Source: Flabesymbios commensalis
Taxonomy: Eukaryota; Annelida; Polychaeta; Terebellida; Flabelligeridae
Length of the DNA: 64,000 nt
NCBI GenBank assembly: GCA_964017125.1
Contig: OZ024908.1
Span: 61,785,855-61,849,854, forward strand
Direction: 5' to 3'
The position numbers and the translations under genes were made by a program. The notes below the pieces were generated by a model that saw nothing but the letters and a program-made list of their open reading frames with translations, was not told where the DNA came from and searched no databases. Of the stretch, positions 56,791 through 64,000 are shown piece by piece; within the stretch, counting starts at the first letter, position 1, and each line of letters begins with the position of its first letter.

Positions 56791-57844
56791 TCGTATGCCA
56801 TTATCACATTGATTAATACATCATAGTTTCATTATTTACCATAATCTTTTATGATAAATATTATATGAAATTAGAGCAAAAAACACTTTTTGATTAGGAC
56901 TTGTATTTTACACATCCCGAGCGTGTGATTCAACATCTTTGTAAGAAGATAATTAATTGGATACTTCACTCCACAGTGTACCGGATATGGCGTTCGTGCG
57001 CAGAATCAAGCGTGCAATACGGGGGCGTCATCGACATAATACTAGTAATTCTTATGACGAGGTTATCAATCCCGGGCTATCAATCTGCGTAACCCATATT
57101 TTATTCCATTAATATGCGGATTTCATACATTTATAACATCCTTTTAATATTAAACTATGTGGGTTGTTATGATTCGCTGAGTAAACATTGTGGGCCCTCA
57201 TTAACCGTAAAAAAGTACTTTATGATGGTCTAGCAGAAGACGAGACATTAGGGTTGCCCGAAATGCGTTAACAATACAATGTTCACGTTATGCAATAATA
57301 AAGCTTATAAATAATTTATTTGGCAAACAAAGGAAACATTTTTTTATGTTTTCACACTCAGTCTCTATTAAGAAGTTCTTAGAGGTAGGCCTACATTGTT
57401 AAATGTGTTATGTGCTATTTTGAATCGTAATATATTCTAGACTATTCTTCAAAATTATCCTCGAAAAGTAGGTTAAGAAATGAAATTCATATCTTATGCC
57501 TATGTTTTTTTAATGAGCATACGCAAATCAAATCAAATCAATCAGATACCGGCCTCCATGGGTAAACAATTATTGTCAACATCCAAATTTTGTAAACTAT
57601 TCCTCATGTGATATGATAATTTAATTAGATAGTTCACAAATACAGGAGCCTGAAAAAAGTGTCTTCACAATTTGTATCCACTCTTTTTTATTTCATGAAT
57701 TTAATCAATAGTACGAGAAGTTTTGTGTTTATCTCTGAACACAGCCTAATGTGTTTTACTTTGTGAGCATGCGTGATTTAATATAAATTTAATATAAAAA
57801 AATAAGGGAATTGCACCCAACTTCTGTTCAACTACAGATAATTA
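56791..57844. other. No gene seen
   Basis: Unassigned AT-rich DNA. Confidence 0.5.
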
Positions 57845-57935
57845 TACAGGAGAATCTAACCTGACGTCTCTCAAATATGGCAAAGTTTTCGTTGCCCCAT
57901 AATACTTCGGCTCCGTACAGCACTACTGGTTTAAT
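57845..57935 (-). pseudogene. LINE reverse-transcriptase thumb fragment
   Basis: Minus strand IKPVVLYGAEVLWGNENFAI then FERRQVRFSC, matching the (V)KPVLLYGSEVWG.....IE..Q..F block after the RT core. About 30 codons only. Confidence 0.65.
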
Positions 57936-58050
57936 AAATAGGCCTACGTTAAAAGTTTACCACTATCCAATTAGATATATTTGAGTATTTTTGAAAGTGG
58001 AAGGCTACTTATTAGAGTACAAAGTTATTCACCAGGTGACGCTTATTCTA

Positions 58051-58123
58051 CTCTGCAAAATCTAAAGGCAGTAGCTGCTAACTTTTCAAGTGAGCAGTTA
58101 CTGCCTTTTGGCTTTGCACTGCA
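58051..58123. repeat. 70 bp hairpin, family D
   Basis: CTCTGCAAAATCTAAAGGCA and CTGCCTTTTGGCTTTGCA around ACTTTTCAAGT. Confidence 0.75.
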
Positions 58124-58249
58124 GTGGGCATATTCTGTTATTTCGGTATGCCGACATAATACAGCTGAAATCAAGAACTTTTCGCTCAAATAAACCTCGT
58201 CTGAATATCGTAACGCAGCCTTGTGAACGTGATAAAACTAAAATACTTT

Positions 58250-59180
58250 ATTATGCAGCAGTCAATGTATTCCCCGACCCACCCCACCGCGGGGCAGCCT
58301 GGGCGTTTCCACGGGGGTTACCTGGGGGTTGGCTGTTTGTTCAAGCCCCTGGGGTGTGGGGGTTTTCTCAAGCTTTGCCCCAGATTGGAATCACGGGATT
58401 TGTCTATATTGAAAATCTTTCTGACTATTCAAGTGACTGCTATAAAATAAAAGTTTTAATTTTGCAAAATATTGAAGCTGTCATGTTCAAGTTCAGTGGA
58501 GGGGTTGATGTGCGACAGTCATATATGATCAAGGTGATAGGAGGGGGTGCAGGGGCGCCAGCCATGTTCAAGGTGATGGGAGGGAGTGCAGGGGCGCCAG
58601 CCATGTTTAAGGTGATGGCCGTCAGCTATGTTCAAGGTGATGACAAGGGGGCGGGAGTGAGGGGCATCAGCCATGTTCAAGGTGATAGAGGGGGGGGGGG
58701 GAGGTGAGGGGCGTCAGCCATATTCAAAGGGATTGGAGGGGAGTGAGGGGCGTCAACCATGTTCAAGGTGAGGTGAGGGGGGTGAGGGGCGTCAGCCATG
58801 TTTAAGGTGATGTCAGGAGGTGAGGGGCGTTAGCCATGTAGTCCAAATAGGCCTACTAGACTAAGTAGCCTAGTTGATTAGAAATTGTACTCTAATTGTG
58901 TCCTAATATTAATTTAAAAAGCTAATTTAAATGTTACGCAATAAGGTAGGTCTGTCGTCACATAATGATTATTATTGATAGAAATCATTTATAAATACAA
59001 ACCAGGAGAATTGTCCCACCCTGTTGGGTGGGGGTTTTACCTGGGGGTTATCAGGGGGTTTTGACATAAAATGTGCCCCTGGTTGTGGGGACTTTTGTGT
59101 TTTTGGGACACCCAAAAAGCAAATCCCCCACATAGCCCCGCGGTGGGAGGTGTCGGGGAATTCGTTGACTGCTGCATTAG
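58250..59180. repeat. 0.93 kb block between inverted G+C-rich repeats
   Basis: ATGCAGCAGTCAATGTATTC, CCCGACCC and CACCGCGGGGC at 58252-58298 recur in reverse complement at about 59120-59178. Next to each inner edge lie related G-rich stretches (CCTGGGGGTT). It could be a small transposon or two inverted copies of one repeat. The 205-codon frame at 58090-58707 begins in a hairpin and ends in a minisatellite, so it is not called a gene. Confidence 0.45.
58480..58840 (+). repeat. Minisatellite, ~35-50 bp units
   Basis: About eight units share GCCAGCCATGTTCAAGGTGA and a following G-rich part of variable length (GGGAGTGAGGGGC). Confidence 0.85.
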
Positions 59181-59208
59181 ACTGAAGTCTAAGAGGAGCG
59201 TGACCGAG

Positions 59209-59312
59209 GCAACACAAAACATTCACGCATTGTTGATATGATGTTGGTCCACGGTCTACCACGCTGGCCCAACCTCAAATCAACATTGTTTGAACGTCTT
59301 GTATTTGTTGGG
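59209..59312. mobile_element. Hairpin MITE, family C
   Basis: AACACAAAACATTCACGCAT to ACGTCTTGTATTTGTTGGG; arms share TTGTTGAT.TGA.GTTGG. Left end worn. Confidence 0.65.
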
Positions 59313-59437
59313 AATCTCTGCTTAACTTAATAATAAATTTTCACAGTTCACCAAACAAGAAGCTGATATCTGTATATGTCGCCTACGCAATGACGTGGCG
59401 CTACTTTAACGTCATGGGCCACTCATCTCGATAACAT

Positions 59438-59520
59438 CACTGGGCACAAGACGCTGTTGCGACGTTGAATCAACGTCATTGACGTTGATTCAACGTCGTA
59501 ACAACGTCGTGTGCCCTGTG
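59438..59520. repeat. Hairpin, family F, best copy
   Basis: CACTGGGCACAAGACGCTGT, TGCGACGTTGAATCAACG and complement around TCATTGA; ends GTGTGCCCTGTG. Confidence 0.8.
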
Positions 59521-59780
59521 AGATAACGGGGCGACTGAGATAGAAGGTGACGTCTATTTAGATTAATGTCTCAGATAACCATCGGCGCTAAGAGGTCAAA
59601 CGAGAGGTGTGGGAAATATTTGGCCGAGAAAATGTGTCACGATCGCGGTGCAGTGGCCCGCGTCTGATACTGAATGCCAGCGGGAATTCAACGCTTCGCC
59701 AATGTTGGGCATACACCTGACGATTCACGGAATTCCAGCGTCATATTAACAGAGATCAGATTGTTAAGATCACATCCGAG

Positions 59781-60010
59781 TTAACCCTTAGAGCACTGAA
59801 ATATTTTAATACAAACCAAGAGACCAAAGGGTTATTTGCAATTCGAAATGATCATAAATGTCTTGGTTATAGCTCATTCCGATTCAGTTCAGTACCTGTT
59901 ACATGGGTCTACTGCCGTTGTAAATATTTTTACTCTTATAGTTCGGGGATCGAATCTAGACGTCAGAATCTAGCGTCTACAGAAAGTCGATCCCCGCACT
60001 GTAAGGGGTA
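59781..60010 (+). mobile_element. TTAA-type MITE, family B
   Basis: TTAACCCTTAGAGCACTGA to CCCGCACTGTAAGGGGTAA. The inner GACGTC palindrome is shortened. Confidence 0.75.
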
Positions 60011-60169
60011 AAAATATAATTTCACGGGCCACTTTTAGTTTCTCACTTTATTCAGATCACACGACTTATGTATCCTGACATTTCGCCTTTCCGCTTCAAA
60101 TACTCATCTTATCAAACTCTTTGCTTTTATGTAGGTTACCTATTTAAGCTTTGAATGGTCAACTCTTTA

Positions 60170-60465
60170 TTAAAAGCGTTAAATTAAATAGTTTAAATTT
60201 GCACTCACCTACAGTTCTGTTTCGCTACCACACCCACAATTTCAAGTGGGTGAAAAAAAATTGTATTTGTTTATTTTGAGATCAAACATTTGCAAATTTT
60301 CACTACTTGAAGTGAGTGAAAATTATTCAGATTTGACAAAAATGTAGGTCAACGATTTTGCAATCTTGTTGATTATCTGTAACATGTTCAAAAGCTGATC
60401 TTTAATGTGCTAATAAAAAAAATGAAAAAAACGAATATAATCGGGACCGACGGTTGAAGGGTTAA
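60170..60465. mobile_element. Two fused family A pieces
   Basis: A worn hairpin at 60190-60255, then a second half hairpin (TTTTCACTACTTGAAGTGAG) at 60297 leading to the family right end GACGGTTGAAGGGTTAA. Confidence 0.65.
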
Positions 60466-61398
60466 TTTGTCAAAGCTTTTGTTTAGCAGGGCTTCACGCA
60501 GGTCATCGTGATGGACCGGTCATCTCTGACGTGGCGACAAGGTGAACTGTTGACCAGACAGAGTGGTCAGCCTCAGGTCAACTTTTGACCAAGACTCTGC
60601 CTGAAGTGATTGACCGCTTCCGGTAATTAACCCATTCAATGCCATTGTGACAAATTGGTGGATAACAATCCCTTCTACATTCGGTAGATTGAACAAAAGT
60701 GGTGACTACCTCGGTTGATAATTTTACAAACTAGCAAGTGGGGAAATATTACGTAGGACAAAAAACAAAAAAACCTATTATTCTTAAAATGAATCTTGTA
60801 TATTTATGAATCCTCTAAATTAAAATGTAATCATTTTTATAATAATCATAATTTCAAAAAATATTTCGCGAATGGCTTCTGCTGCAACTATTATTTTAAA
60901 ATTGATTTTCAATCTATTCAAGAAACAAAAACATGATCATTTGTTATGTTACAAGTCAATAATTATTTTCGTTTTGAGAACAATATACCAAAATTACTGT
61001 CAAGTTGAGCCAATAATAAGAAGAACTGTGGAAATATAATGTTCTGAGCCTGAAAACGAGAGAAAGAAGAAAATTAATGCAGATTAAGAATGTATGCCTA
61101 TCTGCTAACAATGAGAGAAATAATAAATATAAAGATCATATCGGTAAATTTTACAATTTCTTGATCAAATTCTTCTTGTCAAACTTTTAGTTAGGCCCCC
61201 TATTTGAGCCGATACAAAATTCAAGATGTAAAAGGCGATGAGTGATTTACAACGTAATAATTTTCATTGTGGTAGTTGTTTGGCCTGTATGAAACGATTG
61301 TTCATTTCAATTTACAATAAGTTTACGTATACGTTGTCAACACGGCGGAAGTGATACAGGTGAAATAACGTGTGTACATTTCATGCGAAAACAATTTA
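60466..61398. other. No gene seen
   Basis: About 0.9 kb, AT-rich, no recognised feature. Confidence 0.55.
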
Positions 61399-61728
61399 CC
61401 CAAAGAACATAAAACATTTTGAAATTTTTTTTTAAATGTTATGAAACTTATAAAACATTATTTCGTAGAGTCTTTAAAATATCTATATAACACTTTGTTT
61501 TGAATGTTAGATTGAAAACATTATCTAAAACACATTTATAACGTTATAAAATTGTTCCGAAAATATATTTTTAAAATTGAACAATTTTATATCGTTATAA
61601 CAATGTTCGGAAAATAATGTTATTAAACTTTTCATCTAACATTTAGAAATGTTTTATGAATATTTTTTAGACCATATAATTTTTGTCAGACACTTTCTCA
61701 ATAATTACATGTTTTTGTGTTTGTTGGG
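61399..61728. mobile_element. AT-rich MITE, family Q, CCCAA...TTGGG ends
   Basis: CCCAAAGAACATAAAACAT and TGTTTTTGTGTTTGTTGGG at the ends, TA on both sides. Internal foldback around AACGTTATAAAATTGTTC. The end resembles that of family C although the inside is unrelated. Confidence 0.75.
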
Positions 61729-61960
61729 TAGTGGAATGACAAATCCACAAATGAGGAGGTGAATATTTTCGTATTTTGGGATAACTTCTCATATTCTGCC
61801 TTATATTAACACAGATACAAAGTCTGAGATATCACAATCTAAGTCAGTCACTCGGTGATTGTTATCAGGCCAATCTGATGTTGACAACTAGAGAAGCCAT
61901 GCATGTATGTTTACGACATCCCTCTTTGATTGGTTTTAGCCGGAGGGGGGGGGGGGTACA

Positions 61961-62069
61961 CCCCAGCCAGCACGAGACGTCTAACCAGTGTTGGTTTAAT
62001 AATGTACTAGCGTCGCAGACGGTGGTTCAACATTGAAAAGACATTGGGACGACGTGTCGTGTTTGCTGT
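61961..62069. mobile_element. Hairpin MITE, family C (GTTGG type)
   Basis: CCCCAGCCAGCACGAGACG to CGTGTCGTGTTTGCTG, apex GTCGCAGAC. Confidence 0.75.
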
Positions 62070-62250
62070 GACAATGTGTCAGTTGAAAGCAAACTGGTTT
62101 GGAAATGGGCAAATTGTTAGCATTGTCGCTATTCAAGACATCCAGCGCTGTTTATCATCTGCTCGACTTTGTCTCCAGAGATTCATTTTGGGGACAAAAA
62201 AGGATAAATGCACAATTTGACACAGATTACTGTTTAGGCCACCTCACATT

Positions 62251-62325
62251 CGCATGACGCTGTTGCGACGTTAAAGCAACGTTGACGTTGATTTAACGTC
62301 GCAACAACGTCATGTGCCCAGTGCG
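62251..62325. repeat. Hairpin, family F
   Basis: CGCATGACGCTGTTGCGACG, TTGACGTTGATTTAACGTCG and complement, ending CATGTGCCCAGTGCG. Confidence 0.75.
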
Positions 62326-64000
62326 TATAGGGTCCAAGAATAGAATAATTATGCTATTGCGTCAGGTATTAATACCAGTGTAACGGTTATTTTATGGTTC
62401 TCCACACCAAGGCAATAAAGACAAACACACATTGAAATGAAAAGGGCCGATTTTATTATCTCGCCGAAAAATAATACAATTAGTCGGAACAAACTATTCT
62501 TGTAAATGATCCGATACATACAATGCCAATGGTTAGACAATTTTCTTGGTTAAACAATAACAGTTACACATTCGAATTCAAAGGTAAGTTTTTGTTGAAA
62601 CATTGATTTTTTAGTTTCAAAGATAAAGTATTCTGAATATGTGTAAGACAAAACAGACAAGATTACAGTTGTATATTACAACAAACTACAATATTATACA
62701 TTACAACAAACACACCGAATAATACCAATTATGTACTCTAATAATATTTATGTTAATACTATAGGTGAGTCACCGTGACCGTGTCAACTAAAATGTGGGT
62801 CAAATTCCGCCTCAAACCATCACTCTATCATGTTCAGGAATAAACACAATGCATATAGTTATATGCCAAATGGAAACCTGTGCTAGGAAACAAAGCAAAA
62901 TAATACCCCCAACGGCAAAACCCAGCCACTAATCTGAAAATTAATACCTTTTTTTATAACTACGACAAACACATTGCATTGAAGCCAAGGGTGGGAGGTT
63001 GGTGTTTTGATTTGATACATTAATACAAACAAATTGCAACGTGAATTGACCATGCAGCAGCCAGTGATACAACGCGAATTGACTCACCAGATGGCAGATG
63101 TGTGAATTCGTAATAATATAGACAATTCTGTCGTGATTTGTGAGAGGACTTTTATACAAAGTCAAACAGAAGGGGGATCAACATCGTCACCATACAATAT
63201 AATTGTTGTCATAATTAGGGTACTGACCATTATTCCGTCCTATGTTCCGACGTGTAAAGCTGTACCCCTCCATTAATATATCCAATTGAAGTTAGACACA
63301 AATAATAAGTAATAAAATAAAAGGATGATGACAGTAATATGTCACTGTATTACAGAGTAGAAGGAAGTAGTACATTTATACCTTACCCCGGTATATGGTT
63401 GTTGGTTTAATAAACTAAAATGTGTGTGACTTCCATAGCATACAAATGCTGTGAGCCATATGGTTGAACAATTCCGAGAAACGATAAGGGGTTTTAGTGG
63501 CCATTTTGTTACAAAAGATCCCATATGAGACACACAGTCTTGTAGAATTTGCGCACTTCTGAAAACTATGTATCAGCCAGTTTGATTTAATTCTAAGCAA
63601 CTTAGTTTTGAATCTTTTCAAATAGCTGCCGTGCCCACTTTTGAGGAGAGTGTACCCAACCCCAGGCTACATTATGCTTTAGTAAAAAAACAATTGGCGG
63701 CGGCGCAAGAATGCCGATAAAACATTACATACTTAATAATATACAAATATTTAATACATATTGTTTCATTCAACAATAATGGTATATTTACGAATATCAC
63801 AATACACTGTCACACATAGAACAAAATCTACATAGACATTTTACATATTTACATAAAATATCGTAATAGGATATACTTGTATAATTAAAAATATGAATAT
63901 AATATTCACTTTGTAAACATGAAACTTTTTTTGTTACTATTCAAAGAATTTAGGCCTCTTATTATTCAATGACTTCGGCTTACAAATAAACGGCATACTA
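62326..64000. other. No gene seen to window end
   Basis: About 1.7 kb. Minus-strand frames of 63-74 codons show no family. An exon of a gene extending right cannot be excluded. Confidence 0.5.

Noticed and set aside
56321-56826. Three overlapping 149-163 codon Phe-Ile-His-Ser frames
   Set aside because: Translation of (ATTC)n in all frames.
58090-58707. 205-codon frame
   Set aside because: Starts in a hairpin repeat and runs through a minisatellite; no domain.

Overview
The window is about 64 kb of AT-rich animal nuclear DNA, probably from a marine invertebrate deuterostome (echinoderm or another ambulacrarian is my guess). Reasons: one confident host gene, a spliced receptor with CUB-like, C-type-lectin, LDLR-A, LRR and 7TM parts of the GRL101/LGR type; CR1/L2-like LINEs whose 3' tails are TGAT/ATTG microsatellites; a two-headed tRNA-derived SINE; a 5S-rRNA-derived SINE; and a very dense set of short hairpin MITEs. 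No bacterial, organellar or viral gene was recognised. The species call is inference.

Layout. 1-4.35 kb and 10.05-17.1 kb are two diverged copies of one segment (duplication I); the second copy was enlarged by a 5S-type SINE, a LINE reverse-transcriptase fragment with a long ATTG-type tail, and a further ~0.6 kb insertion. Between them, 4.63-6.54 kb is a 1.9 kb element with ~40 bp inverted ends that carries a LINE 3' end. 17.2-24 kb is repeat-rich DNA without a recognised gene. 24.0-31.3 kb holds a decayed transposon-like gene with a PHD-type finger, then a tandem ~3.2 kb duplication (duplication II) of its 3' half and flank. The copies are almost identical at one end and clearly diverged at the other, and each has private MITE insertions with the empty site visible in its partner.

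31.7-44.4 kb is the receptor gene on the minus strand. Three exons join in frame with GT-AG borders (44362-42102, 41210-40967, 34851-31720) and predict 1878 residues. The 6.1 kb second intron holds SINEs, MITEs and a LINE split by a SINE. The 7TM part keeps the LGR-like scaffold but has replaced D2.50, DRY, CWxP and NPxxY, so conventional G-protein signalling is doubtful.

44.5-64 kb is intergenic: a LINE 3' portion, piggyBac-like TTAA MITEs, hairpin MITEs, two opposed blocks of degenerate ~150-180 bp repeats, a TTCA microsatellite, a minisatellite, and long stretches where I see nothing. Most open frames in the window are repeat translations or chance frames. The genes do not form a pathway; the main biology is one large receptor gene in DNA shaped by small inverted-repeat transposons.
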